In this document: one piece after another, positions 17,446-25,580 of the stretch
How the letters are laid out: each line of letters begins with the position of its first letter
Numbering within the stretch: the stretch's first letter is position 1
Origin: Bacteroidales bacterium UBA1217
GTDB taxonomy: Bacteria; Bacteroidota; Bacteroidia; Bacteroidales; P3
NCBI GenBank assembly: GCA_002309335.1
Contig: DBXH01000020.1
Location: 2,592-43,077 of the forward strand
DNA length: 40,486 bases
Direction: 5' to 3'
The notes under the pieces: model-generated
What the model was told of the DNA's origin: nothing
Database searches by the model: none
Seen by the model: the letters and a program-made list of their open reading frames with translations, nothing else
Translations under genes and position numbers: made by a program

Positions 17446-19173
17446 ATGAATTTTTGGGAAATAACGACAGTAATCTTGAAATTGGCCGGTGCATTGGCAG
17501 TCTTCCTCTTTGCAATGAAGCTGATGAGCGAAGGCCTTCAGAAGATTGCAGGAAGCAAGATGCGCTCTGTATTGAAACACATAACCGGCAACCCTCTGAG
17601 CGGCATCTTGACCGGTACGGCTGTCACCGCAGCCATCCAAAGTTCGTCGGCCACAACGGTAATGGTGGTGGGCTTTGTCAACGCCGGCTTGCTGTCGCTG
17701 GCAGGAGCCGTGGCAGTCATTATGGGTGCCAATATCGGCACCACCGTAACGGCGTGGATAATAACACTTTTCGGCCTTGGCGACAATGCCGGGGGATTCA
17801 GTTTGCCTATGCTGCTGGCGGCCATAAGCCTTTTCTTTATCTTCTCGGGCCGCGACAAGATGAAGTCGATCGGACAAACCATCATCGGCCTCGCCCTGCT
17901 GCTTGTGGGTATGGAACTGCTGCAGGAACCGATGTCGAACCTCGACCAATATCCCAATTTCCTTCACGCAATATCGACTCTCAGCAACTACGGTTTCTGG
18001 TCGATACTTATTTTTATTGCCATCGGTGCCCTGCTCACCTGTCTTGTGCAGGCATCTGCGGCAATGATGGCCATAACCCTTGTGATGTGCTACAACGGAT
18101 GGATTGGGTTTGACGTCGCCGTGGCGCTGGTTATGGGACAGAACATCGGCACGACCATCACCGCCAACCTTGCGGCACTGGTGGCCAACACAGCCGGCAA
18201 GAAAGCAGCTCGCGCCCACTTGGTGTTCAACGTGGTGGGTGTAATCATAACGCTCATCGTGTTCTCGCCGCTGATGAACTTCATCGCTTTCCTGACTGAG
18301 AATATGACGGGATGCAGTCCCTACGCTCCTATCGACGACCCGCTCTACAACCGCGAGTCGGTGCCTCTGGCCATATCGCTGTTCCACACCATTTTCAATG
18401 TCGGCAACACCATTATCCTCGCCTTCTTCATACCGCAGATATTGAAGATTGTCGACTGGATGGTGAAAACCAAGGTCGAAGACACCGAGGACGAGTTCCG
18501 CCTCACCTATATCGAGGGCAACTGGCTCTCTACCGCCGAGCTCAACCTGCAGTCGGCCAAGAGCGAGATTGAGGAGTTCTCGAAACGGGTGCTGCGTATG
18601 TACACCTTCCTGCCGGGACTTCGCACCGCCAAGGACGACGAGGAGTTTGACTCTCTCATTGAGCGCATAACAAAATATGAGGACATCACCGACCGTATGG
18701 AACAGGAAATCACAAAGTTCCTTACCCGTGTCGGCAGCGGCGACGTGAGCCAGCACGCATCAGAACGTATCAGCACTATGCTGCGCATTATCGACAACCT
18801 GGAAAGCATTGGCGACGCCATTTTCCAGATAGCTATGACACGCAAAAGCAAACGTGAGGATGCCGTCCATTTCGACTCAAGCCTCAACGCCAACCTTGCA
18901 CATATGAGCGAGCTGGTGCAGAAAGCCCTTGATGTGATGGACGCCAACCTCAAAGACTATGACAACATCGACCTTGACGCTGCCTATGCTGCCGAACACG
19001 ACATCAACGCCTATCGCGACCTGCTGCGTGCTCAGCATCTCGATGCACTGAAACTTGGCATCTACGACTACGCTATAGGTAACGCTTACAGTGGCTTATA
19101 CGCACTTTATGAGAAACTTGGCGATTATGTAATCAATGTTTCTGAGGCTATCGGTGGCAAGAAGGAGGATTAA
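17446..19173 (+). CDS. Na/Pi cotransporter family protein with PhoU-like domain
   Basis: The 575-residue protein is an inner-membrane carrier of the NptA/PNaS type, expected to couple sodium to phosphate movement. Two inverted Na_Pi_cotrans repeats are visible: the first has TAAIQSSSATTVMVVGF (about residues 59-75), with the QSSSATT signature. The second has LVQASAAMMAITLVM and the GQNIGTTITANLAA segment (about 205-245). Several hydrophobic helices fill residues 5-345. The C-terminal third (about 360-575) is soluble and helical like PhoU, a regulator-like domain often fused in this family. A metallo-hydrolase gene starts five bases after its stop. The direction of transport (uptake or efflux) cannot be read from sequence. 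A long open frame antisense to it is a shadow. Confidence 0.9.
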   Translation: MNFWEITTVILKLAGALAVFLFAMKLMSEGLQKIAGSKMRSVLKHITGNPLSGILTGTAVTAAIQSSSATTVMVVGFVNAGLLSLAGAVAVIMGANIGTTVTAWIITLFGLGDNAGGFSLPMLLAAISLFFIFSGRDKMKSIGQTIIGLALLLVGMELLQEPMSNLDQYPNFLHAISTLSNYGFWSILIFIAIGALLTCLVQASAAMMAITLVMCYNGWIGFDVAVALVMGQNIGTTITANLAALVANTAGKKAARAHLVFNVVGVIITLIVFSPLMNFIAFLTENMTGCSPYAPIDDPLYNRESVPLAISLFHTIFNVGNTIILAFFIPQILKIVDWMVKTKVEDTEDEFRLTYIEGNWLSTAELNLQSAKSEIEEFSKRVLRMYTFLPGLRTAKDDEEFDSLIERITKYEDITDRMEQEITKFLTRVGSGDVSQHASERISTMLRIIDNLESIGDAIFQIAMTRKSKREDAVHFDSSLNANLAHMSELVQKALDVMDANLKDYDNIDLDAAYAAEHDINAYRDLLRAQHLDALKLGIYDYAIGNAYSGLYALYEKLGDYVINVSEAIGGKKED

Positions 19174-19178
19174 TCATA

Positions 19179-19913
19179 GTGGCATACGTTAACTACATAT
19201 ATCACAGTTGTTTTACTGTTCAAACCGACGACGCTCTGATAGTTTATGACTATTGGAAGGATAGCGGAGATATGCGCCTTCACGCTTTGATTGACGCTCG
19301 GGGCGACAGACAACTGTATTTCATAGTATCGCACTTCCACGAGGACCATTTCAACCCTGAAATTCAAGACTATGACGACGCCCGTTTGCTGCTCTCTTAC
19401 GACACATCGAAACGGCGACATGTAAAACCGCCAAAGGCTACCGCTGTGCTGCGACCAGGCGACGTTTACGAGGACGAATATCTGAAACTTAACGCGTTGC
19501 GCTCGACCGATGTAGGCATCGCCTCCCTGGTAACTCTGCCCGACGGCACTACCGTCTACCACGCCGGCGACAACAACAACTGGTATTTCCCCGAAAACGA
19601 AGAGGAACATATTCGCTGTTCGCTCGACGAAATGGAGGGTATGTTCCTTTCAAACCTTAAAGAAGTGAGAATTATCACTAAGGAGGTCGACTTCGCTATG
19701 TTTCCCGTCGACCCACGACTGGGCGGCGAAATGTTGCGCGGCGCCTGCCAATGGCTGCAACAGATACACACAGGCCACTTCTACCCTATGCACTGCTGGG
19801 GCCGATGGAACGAGGTTGTCGAGGGCATCGCTCAACTGAAAGAACTGTTCCCCGAAACTGACTTCGACTGCACCGGTGAACAATGCAAAGAGGAACCTAT
19901 CTTTTTAGAATAG
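19179..19913 (+). CDS. Metallo-beta-lactamase-fold hydrolase
   Basis: This 244-residue protein has the binuclear metal motif HFHEDH at residues 52-57, a distal Asp in YHAGDN (D131) and a late His in FYPMHCWGR (H205), so it should be an active metallo-hydrolase. There is no signal peptide, so it is presumably cytoplasmic. The substrate is unknown; the UlaG-like beta-lactamase-fold subgroup is the closest match by eye. The start codon is GTG, 10 bases after AAGGAGG, which would be a good Shine-Dalgarno elsewhere but also encodes the C-terminus of the transporter, so it may be incidental. The gene follows the transporter by five bases and overlaps the convergent acyltransferase by nine bases at its 3' end. 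Confidence 0.85.
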   Translation: MAYVNYIYHSCFTVQTDDALIVYDYWKDSGDMRLHALIDARGDRQLYFIVSHFHEDHFNPEIQDYDDARLLLSYDTSKRRHVKPPKATAVLRPGDVYEDEYLKLNALRSTDVGIASLVTLPDGTTVYHAGDNNNWYFPENEEEHIRCSLDEMEGMFLSNLKEVRIITKEVDFAMFPVDPRLGGEMLRGACQWLQQIHTGHFYPMHCWGRWNEVVEGIAQLKELFPETDFDCTGEQCKEEPIFLE

Positions 19914-21287
19914 CTCTTCAAGCTTTTTATAGCTTGCCTCGAGAGTCTTCATTTTACGACATTTTACCATCCGCAACCACCAATAGCGAATGTTACGGCC
20001 AATGGATTTGAGCGCATTGATTGTGGGTCCGGCAAGGACTGCCTCTATGTGTAGCAACGCTACCGCAACAACTCCCCACCAAGCTCCAATGTCGGCCAAA
20101 CGGCTCATCCAGGCACCACCCGTACAAGCCATCACAATGCCTATGACAAAGGCATAGATGATTGACAATATGAATCTTATGCCAAAATTGACTGAACTGC
20201 GAAACTGGCTGTCGGCAATTAGCTTGCGCGTTAGAAGGTGTGTGGGCAGGAACGGTATAGGATAACATATCAGCCAGAAAAAGAAGAGCCAGCGCACCTG
20301 CGGCACAACAATAATGCCTGCAATGAGAGCTGCGAGAGGCAGCAGAGCAAGCATCAATGTTCCAAAACTCCAATGTTCGGGGACCATACGCTCACGCAGA
20401 CGCAGACTTTCGCATTGACGCTTAAAGTCGCGCGTTTCTGTCATAAGGGTATCAAAACCGGCACTCTGTTCTACGGAACGACGGTCAAGGTCGAGCGACA
20501 CTTTCTGACGGACGAGGAATCGGTTCCAAGCTGTGTTCTTCATTCCCTCTCGTTTACGCACCATTCCGTTTAGGACATTGCAAAGGGTGAATATCTCTTC
20601 GTAATGCTCTTCGTCGCGGATATCATGCATCAGCGGACTGAGGGCTGTGGAAAGTGCTTCGCGCATCGCATTCAGCGCCACTGGTTCGTTGTCGCGAAAA
20701 TCCTGCATAAACGGCTGTACCGGGATAGGTTTGCCGATATTGACCACAAGATTGCTGTATGGACGCTCATATTCGTCGAAGTCGATGCCTGTAGGAACGA
20801 TGTATAGCGGGTGGTCGCCAAGTTTGATCTGTGTCTCGCCTGCAATGCGGAACATACCCTTGCCCATTGGAAGCAGGTGATGGCGGTTGTTGTGGCGACC
20901 CTCCGCCATCAGGCACAGCGGGAAGCCGTCAAGCAGCACATCGCGCGAACGGTCGAATATATCGTTGTTTTTTGACAGATTGCTTTGTCCGTCGCGAATC
21001 CTGTAAACAGGCAGAATTTTCAGGAAAGTGAGGATTGCACGGATAGTTGGATTCTCAAATATGTCGGCTCGGGCAAGAAACACCGGCGGCTTCGGAGCAA
21101 AATTCAACACCGCCAAAGGCTCCATCAACGCCTGCTGATGACAGGGAGCTATAATGTAGGCCCCGTCGGTGGGCAGATTCTCCATACCGTGGACGTCGAA
21201 ACGCTGGTAATGGCAGCGGGTGCCAAACTGCACGAGGGGACTCAAAATATTGTAAAGGACATTATTGTCTTGTATAGCTTTTGACAT
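19905..21287 (-). CDS. PlsC-like glycerol acyltransferase with C-terminal membrane domain
   Basis: The 460-residue protein starts with a 1-acylglycerol-phosphate acyltransferase-like domain (about 1-220). The catalytic block reads APCHQQALMEPL: His50 is followed six positions later by Glu56 where this subfamily normally has Asp. The block MAEGRHN (about 131-137) corresponds to the substrate-binding EGxR motif. After a helical linker there are at least three hydrophobic segments between about 310 and 450, suggesting inner-membrane anchoring. It probably acylates a lysophospholipid or related glycerolipid; the acceptor is not known. It is transcribed from a -7 box at 21374-21367 that abuts the divergent box for the DUF4294 gene. 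Its 3' end overlaps the convergent metallo-hydrolase gene. Confidence 0.85.
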   Translation of the reverse strand: MSKAIQDNNVLYNILSPLVQFGTRCHYQRFDVHGMENLPTDGAYIIAPCHQQALMEPLAVLNFAPKPPVFLARADIFENPTIRAILTFLKILPVYRIRDGQSNLSKNNDIFDRSRDVLLDGFPLCLMAEGRHNNRHHLLPMGKGMFRIAGETQIKLGDHPLYIVPTGIDFDEYERPYSNLVVNIGKPIPVQPFMQDFRDNEPVALNAMREALSTALSPLMHDIRDEEHYEEIFTLCNVLNGMVRKREGMKNTAWNRFLVRQKVSLDLDRRSVEQSAGFDTLMTETRDFKRQCESLRLRERMVPEHWSFGTLMLALLPLAALIAGIIVVPQVRWLFFFWLICYPIPFLPTHLLTRKLIADSQFRSSVNFGIRFILSIIYAFVIGIVMACTGGAWMSRLADIGAWWGVVAVALLHIEAVLAGPTINALKSIGRNIRYWWLRMVKCRKMKTLEASYKKLEELF

Positions 21288-21358
21288 AAAAAAGAATTAT
21301 TTACAACTATCTGTAATTATCTGATTCTATTATTCCTATGAGAATTTTAACAATTGTT

Positions 21359-21366
21359 TACTTTTG
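21359..21366 (+). promoter_or_regulatory. Promoter -7 box for the DUF4294 gene
   Basis: TACTTTTG fits TAnnTTTG. It lies 32 bases before the ATG at 21398 and downstream of the ATG at 21338, which argues that the later ATG is the real start. No clear -33 TTTG is seen at the expected distance. Confidence 0.55.
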
Positions 21367-21374
21367 CAAAGATA
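21367..21374 (-). promoter_or_regulatory. Promoter -7 box for the acyltransferase gene
   Basis: The minus strand reads TATCTTTG, a match to TAnnTTTG, 80 bases before the acyltransferase start. It directly abuts the plus-strand box at 21359-21366, so the two form the palindrome-like TACTTTTGCAAAGATA. Confidence 0.6.
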
Positions 21375-21397
21375 CGAAAAAAAACATTTTTGAGTTA

Positions 21398-22030
21398 ATG
21401 ATGTTAAAATATCTTCTGATGCATAGATTAAAAATGGTATTCCTGCTGCTCTCCCTCTTCCTGGGTTCCTTTGGCAGCTCGACGGTCAAAGCACAAAGCG
21501 GCTACGGCTCAAACAAAATATTGAGCTATGCAACCGTTGTGGACGGCGACACAATACCTTTGGTGCACCTGCAAACGGTTATAATTGTCCGCAAATGGGC
21601 TCTTTTGACCGACAAGGAGATACGTAAAAATCAGAGACTCATACGAAATGTAAAAAAGGTTATGCCCTATGCAAAAGAGGCACGCAAACGCCTTGAAGAG
21701 TTGGAAAGGGAAATGGCCGGAATGAATGCCAAGAAACGCAAAGAATATGTAAAACAGGTTGAACAAGAGGTCCTTGACGACTTCTATGACGACCTCGAAC
21801 ATCTTACTTTCTCACAAGGCAAAGTTTTGCTGAAACTGATCGACCGCGAAACGGGCAACAACTCCTACACTCTTATCGCCGACCTCAGAGGCTCGTTCCG
21901 CGCATCGTTCTACAACACCTTTGCCCGTATGTTCGGATTCAATATGAAAGAGCGTTTCGACCCGAAACACAACAAAGACGACAATCTTTTGGAACGCGTG
22001 GCTCGCTCCGTCGAGCTCGGCAAACTATAA
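21398..22030 (+). CDS. DUF4294 domain-containing exported protein
   Basis: About 210 residues from the chosen ATG. An upstream in-frame ATG at 21338 precedes the likely promoter box, and a signal peptide (MVFLLLSLFLGSFG, then cleavage near VKAQS) follows the later start, so I chose 21398; 21419 is also possible. The mature part has the DGDTIP segment and the conserved middle (VRKWALLTDKEIRKNQRLIRN, shortened here to its key residues R, K, R, N) of the Bacteroidota family DUF4294. A charged helical stretch rich in Lys and Glu follows, and the GQGK-like SQGKVLLKLIDRETG block precedes the C-terminus. The family function is unknown and the protein should be periplasmic. The NlpC/P60 gene follows by 12 bases and is probably co-transcribed, which hints at a cell-wall link. 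Confidence 0.8.
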   Translation: MMLKYLLMHRLKMVFLLLSLFLGSFGSSTVKAQSGYGSNKILSYATVVDGDTIPLVHLQTVIIVRKWALLTDKEIRKNQRLIRNVKKVMPYAKEARKRLEELEREMAGMNAKKRKEYVKQVEQEVLDDFYDDLEHLTFSQGKVLLKLIDRETGNNSYTLIADLRGSFRASFYNTFARMFGFNMKERFDPKHNKDDNLLERVARSVELGKL

Positions 22031-22042
22031 CTATATAATTCT

Positions 22043-22765
22043 ATGAACATTGCCTATTGTTTTCTGTCTGCAGTACCTATGCGCTCCAGCGCATCACACA
22101 GGTCGGAGATGGTCAACCAGCTTCTTTTTGGCGACAAGGTTGAGGTGCTGGAATCCCTGCCTGAGTGGATGCGGGTACGCTCACTCTTCGACAACTACGA
22201 AGGATGGGTCAGCAACAAGCAACTGACGGAGAACAAAGTCTTCGAAAATCTCGACTACATAACTCTATGCAACAACTATGCAGAGATCGACAATATGCGC
22301 ATTATGGTTCCCGCCGGCTCTTACTGTAAGAAAGAATGGCTCAAAACCAACAGCATCATACAAATCAACCCAATATCTGTTGCACGCCAGTTCGTTGGAA
22401 GCCCCTATCTTTGGGGTGGACGCACCTCTATGGGCATTGACTGTTCTGGATTGGTGCAGGTGGTGTACAAAATTTGCGGCATCAACCTCCCACGCGACGC
22501 CTCTCAGCAAGTCCTCTGTGGTACTGATATTTCTCTAGGCAATTCCGTATCAGGCGATTTGGCTTTCTTCTCTAACGCCGATGGCAAAATCGTCCATACT
22601 GGCATTCTTGTCGGCGACGGCACCATTATACACGCTTCGGGGCAGGTCAGGCAAGACAAAATCGACTCCAACGGCATCTTCAACGCCGAAAAAGGATGTT
22701 ACACCCACCATCTGCATTCGCTGCGCCGGATCGTATCAAAAAATTCAACTTTTCCGTTGGGTTAA
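22043..22765 (+). CDS. NlpC/P60 cell-wall hydrolase with SH3-like domain
   Basis: The 240-residue protein has a bacterial SH3-like region (about 1-100, with the GWVSNKQL end of the fold near 54-61) and a C40 peptidase domain (about 110-235). The catalytic Cys is C134 in GIDCSGLVQ, the His is H185 in KIVHTGIL, and H197 in IIHASG is the likely third residue. Such enzymes cut gamma-D-glutamyl-diamino acid bonds in peptidoglycan or its recycled peptides. No signal peptide is visible at the ATG, so it may act on recycled muropeptides in the cytoplasm or leave by another path. Its stop codon lies inside an 11-bp tandem repeat (22759 onward). Confidence 0.9.
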   Translation: MNIAYCFLSAVPMRSSASHRSEMVNQLLFGDKVEVLESLPEWMRVRSLFDNYEGWVSNKQLTENKVFENLDYITLCNNYAEIDNMRIMVPAGSYCKKEWLKTNSIIQINPISVARQFVGSPYLWGGRTSMGIDCSGLVQVVYKICGINLPRDASQQVLCGTDISLGNSVSGDLAFFSNADGKIVHTGILVGDGTIIHASGQVRQDKIDSNGIFNAEKGCYTHHLHSLRRIVSKNSTFPLG

Positions 22766-22797
22766 CTCTGGGTTAGTTCTGGGTTAATTCTGGGTTT
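22759..22797 (+). repeat. 11-bp tandem repeat at the end of the NlpC/P60 gene
   Basis: Three full units (GGGTTAACTCT, GGGTTAGTTCT, GGGTTAATTCT) and a partial fourth follow each other. The first unit contains the TAA stop of the NlpC/P60 gene. In that frame the downstream units would extend the protein if the stop were lost. No terminator structure is evident here. Confidence 0.8.
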
Positions 22798-22914
22798 ACG
22801 CATAATTTATGCGTATCTCTTTATAACCATCTAGTCCTCCGTACATTACCTCCAAAATTGTACTGATACATACTCCAAAGCAATTACTCTAATCACATAT
22901 ATTATTTTTTTTCG

Positions 22915-22922
22915 TATATTTG
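22915..22922 (+). promoter_or_regulatory. Promoter -7 box for the pyrK-pyrD unit
   Basis: TATATTTG fits TAnnTTTG and lies 44 bases before the pyrK ATG in an AT-rich stretch. The upstream -33 element is not clear. Confidence 0.6.
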
Positions 22923-22965
22923 TATCTGAAAATAGCTACATATTTTTAGATGCAACTATCTAGTT

Positions 22966-23736
22966 ATGAAGAAATATATCACTAATTTCAAGATTGTCGG
23001 CAAGCGAGTTTTCAATGAAACTTATTTCTCGCTGACACTACAGCATCCTGAAAAACTGCCTGAAATAGCAGCGGGACAGTTTGTCGAAGTGGAGGTGCCT
23101 GGTAACAAACAGGTAATGCTGCGCCGTCCCATATCCATCCACGACGTAGACACTGATTCCAACACACTTACACTGCTCGTTCAAGTCGTTGGCAAGGGCA
23201 CACGCACCCTCTCCGAAATGAGTATCGGAGAAACTCTGAATCTCGTATATCCGCTCGGTCACGGATTCAGCATAGAGGGCAAGAAGGTACTACTCGTTGG
23301 CGGTGGCGCAGGTATTGCTCCTCTGCTTCACCTTTCCAAGTGCTTTAGCGCCAAAGGCATAAAACCCGTTATTTTGCTCGGTGGACGCTCTGCTTCCTTG
23401 ATCCCCGTCCAAAAAGAATTCGAACCCTATGGCACAGTGGCTTTCGCCACCGAAGACGGCTCTCTCGGAGAGAAAGGTCTTGTCACACAACACAGTTTGT
23501 TCCCAGCCGATTACGACCATATCTACACGTGCGGACCTACACCAATGATGAAGGCGGTGGCTCGCCACGCTTTGTCTAATGGCATCGAATGTGAAGTGTC
23601 GTTGGAGAATATGATGGCCTGCGGCATCGGCGCCTGCCTCTGCTGTGTGGTTGACAGCGACGAGGGACACAAATGCGTATGCAAAGAGGGACCCGTGTTC
23701 AATGCAAAAAGACTTACAAACTGGATAAATAAATAG
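22966..23736 (+). CDS. pyrK: Dihydroorotate dehydrogenase electron transfer subunit
   Basis: The 256-residue protein is the iron-sulfur flavoprotein subunit of class 1B dihydroorotate dehydrogenase, which passes electrons from dihydroorotate to NAD in pyrimidine synthesis. The FAD-binding barrel is at about 5-95 with RRPISIHD near 50-57, the NAD-binding part has LLVGGGAGIAPLL (about 109-121) and YTCGPTPMMKAV (about 187-198). The C-terminal cluster motif is CGIGACLCC followed by a fourth Cys 12 positions later, the C-x4-C-x2-C-x11-C pattern of the 2Fe-2S site. The catalytic partner pyrD follows six bases after the stop, which confirms the complex. Confidence 0.95.
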   Translation: MKKYITNFKIVGKRVFNETYFSLTLQHPEKLPEIAAGQFVEVEVPGNKQVMLRRPISIHDVDTDSNTLTLLVQVVGKGTRTLSEMSIGETLNLVYPLGHGFSIEGKKVLLVGGGAGIAPLLHLSKCFSAKGIKPVILLGGRSASLIPVQKEFEPYGTVAFATEDGSLGEKGLVTQHSLFPADYDHIYTCGPTPMMKAVARHALSNGIECEVSLENMMACGIGACLCCVVDSDEGHKCVCKEGPVFNAKRLTNWINK

Positions 23737-23742
23737 ACCGAT

Positions 23743-24642
23743 ATGCTTGAAACCAAGATACATAACCTAACTCTTAAGAATCCCGTAATGACCGCCTCCG
23801 GCACTTTCGGATATGGCGAGGAATTTGCTGATTTCATCGACCTTAATCGTCTGGGAGGCATCATCGTCAAAGGTACCACTGGCGAACGTAGGCAGGGCAA
23901 CCCCTACCCGCGTATGGCTGAAACTCCCTCAGGAATGCTCAACGCTGTAGGTCTGCAGAATGTAGGAGTAGAGACCTTCTGCAAGGAAGTATATCATAGA
24001 ATCAAGAACTTAGACACCAATATCATCGTCAACGTCAGCGGTTCTTCGATAGAGGAATACTGCAAAACCGCAGCGATGATTGATGATCTTGACAACATAC
24101 CCGCCATCGAGCTGAATATCAGCTGCCCCAACGTGAAGAAAGGCGGTATGGGTTTCGGTACAAACCCCGATATGGCGGCACAGGTGGTCAGTGAGGTACG
24201 CAAGGTTTATCATAAAACACTGATAGTAAAGCTTACACCCAACGTTACAAGCGTTGTCGACATCGCCAAAGCCGTCGAAGGCGCCGGTGCCGACAGCGTT
24301 AGCCTTATCAACACCCTTCTGGGTATGGCCATCGATGTTGAGAAGCAGCGGCCTTATCTCAGCACCATTACCGGCGGCCTCAGCGGTCCCGCAGTCAAAC
24401 CTGTGGCCGTCAGAATGGTATGGCAGGTGGCACACGCTGTAAGCATTCCCGTCATCGGCTTGGGCGGCATAGCTTCTGCTGCCGACGCGCTCGAGTTCCT
24501 GATGGCAGGTGCGAAAGCCGTTCAGGTAGGTACTGCCAACTTCATTGATCCCGCTATCACAATGAAGATAATCGACGGTCTTGAAGACTACTGCAAACGT
24601 CATAGAATCAGCAACATCAACGACATTATCGGCATTATATGA
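23743..24642 (+). CDS. pyrD: Dihydroorotate dehydrogenase, catalytic subunit (class 1B)
   Basis: The 299-residue FMN enzyme oxidises dihydroorotate to orotate in the cytoplasm, working with PyrK. Class 1 features are ASGTFGYGEEF (about 18-28), the LQNVGVETF segment, NVSGSS (97-102) and the catalytic Cys of ELNISCPN (C128), where class 2 enzymes have Ser. The C-terminal phosphate-binding loops IGLGGIASAADALEFL and GAKAVQVGTANF are intact. The stop codon overlaps the start of the next gene (ATGA), a sign of translational coupling. Confidence 0.95.
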   Translation: MLETKIHNLTLKNPVMTASGTFGYGEEFADFIDLNRLGGIIVKGTTGERRQGNPYPRMAETPSGMLNAVGLQNVGVETFCKEVYHRIKNLDTNIIVNVSGSSIEEYCKTAAMIDDLDNIPAIELNISCPNVKKGGMGFGTNPDMAAQVVSEVRKVYHKTLIVKLTPNVTSVVDIAKAVEGAGADSVSLINTLLGMAIDVEKQRPYLSTITGGLSGPAVKPVAVRMVWQVAHAVSIPVIGLGGIASAADALEFLMAGAKAVQVGTANFIDPAITMKIIDGLEDYCKRHRISNINDIIGII

Positions 24643-25511
24643 CAATTGTTGCGGACAGCGGCTCAACAAAGACCACTTGGGCTTTGGTAGAGACTGGTAA
24701 CAAGGTCGTTACCGAAGGCCTCAATCCCCATTTCAGCACCGATCAACAGGTGCTGGAAGCTTGTACCACTGTGCGCCAGCAATTCGAAATTCAAAATTCA
24801 AAATTCAAAATTCACTTCTATGGAGCTGGTTGCGGCAACAAGCAGCAAGCCAAACGTATGAAAGTACTCTTACAGCAAGGCTTCAGCACTAACAATGTGA
24901 CCGTTGAAACCGATATGTTGGGAGCTTGCAGAGCAGTAAGTGACGGCAATCCCAGCGTAGTAGCCATTTTGGGGACAGGCAGCAATACCTGCCTTTTCGA
25001 CGGAGAGGCCATTGTACGACAGCCCGTCAGCACAGGTTATGTTCTTGGAGACCACGGTTCGGCCAACCACGCAGGCCGCAAGCTCCTTGGCGACTATCTT
25101 TCAAACAGGATGCCCTCGAGAGTAAAGCGATTGTTCCACAACAGTTTTCACCTCTCTGATGCGCAGTTGATTGATGCTGTATACCATCAACCGCATCCTA
25201 ACAGATTCCTTGCTTCACTGGCACCTTTCGCCATCAAAAATATTGATGATGATTATTGCCGGGGTATCCTTACCGAGACACTTCGCGAGTGGTATTTCCA
25301 ATGTCTGGTGTGGCTTCTTAAAGGGCGCAAGGCTCATTCTTTTTCAATTGGTTGGAACGGCGAAGTGAATTTCATTGGAGGCTATGCCAAAGCCGTAGAA
25401 CCATTGTTGAGGGAAGGGTTGTTTAGCGATGGACCTTTCCATATCGGCACCGTCATCGCCGACCCTATCGACGGTCTCATAGAATATCACCGAGTTTCTA
25501 AAAATTCTTAA
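24639..25511 (+). CDS. BadF/BadG/BcrA/BcrD-type ATPase, N-acetylglucosamine kinase-like
   Basis: The 290-residue protein has the actin-like ATPase fold of the BadF/N-acetylglucosamine kinase family. The phosphate-1 loop is DSGSTKTTW (6-14), the adenosine-side loop is AILGTGSNTCLF (about 108-119), and GYVLGDHGSANHAGRKLLGDYL (key residues G, D, G, S) follows. It probably phosphorylates an amino sugar, which would suit a cell that makes GH3 hexosaminidase, but the substrate is not proven. Its ATG overlaps the pyrD stop. Residues 51-57 come from a heptanucleotide tandem repeat in an otherwise variable spot before IHFYGAGC; a change in copy number by one unit would shift the frame. Confidence 0.85.
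   Translation: MTIVADSGSTKTTWALVETGNKVVTEGLNPHFSTDQQVLEACTTVRQQFEIQNSKFKIHFYGAGCGNKQQAKRMKVLLQQGFSTNNVTVETDMLGACRAVSDGNPSVVAILGTGSNTCLFDGEAIVRQPVSTGYVLGDHGSANHAGRKLLGDYLSNRMPSRVKRLFHNSFHLSDAQLIDAVYHQPHPNRFLASLAPFAIKNIDDDYCRGILTETLREWYFQCLVWLLKGRKAHSFSIGWNGEVNFIGGYAKAVEPLLREGLFSDGPFHIGTVIADPIDGLIEYHRVSKNS
24782..24815 (+). repeat. Heptanucleotide tandem repeat inside the kinase-like gene
   Basis: One degenerate unit (ATTCGAA) is followed by three perfect units of ATTCAAA (24789-24809) and a partial unit starting ATTCAC. It lies within the coding region near codons 49-58. Because 7 is not a multiple of 3, gain or loss of one unit would disrupt the reading frame, while three units keep it. This is seen directly; any switching role is inference. 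Confidence 0.9.
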
Positions 25512-25580
25512 TTTTTTATCGAAAAATACTTTTAACAAATAATCAACGTTACATTCGCATTAAAATTCAAAACTGAAACA

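Noticed and set aside
17440..18756. 438-residue minus-strand frame antisense to the Na/Pi transporter gene
   Set aside because: It lies wholly opposite a well-conserved gene, is His/Gly/Glu-rich without domain features, and has no start context of its own.
19919..19936. CAAGCT/AGCTTG hairpin as a terminator between convergent genes
   Set aside because: It lies within the end of the acyltransferase coding region and has no T-run on the correct side.
21338..21397. Upstream ATG start for the DUF4294 gene
   Set aside because: It lies before the likely promoter box and adds 20 residues ahead of the signal peptide.
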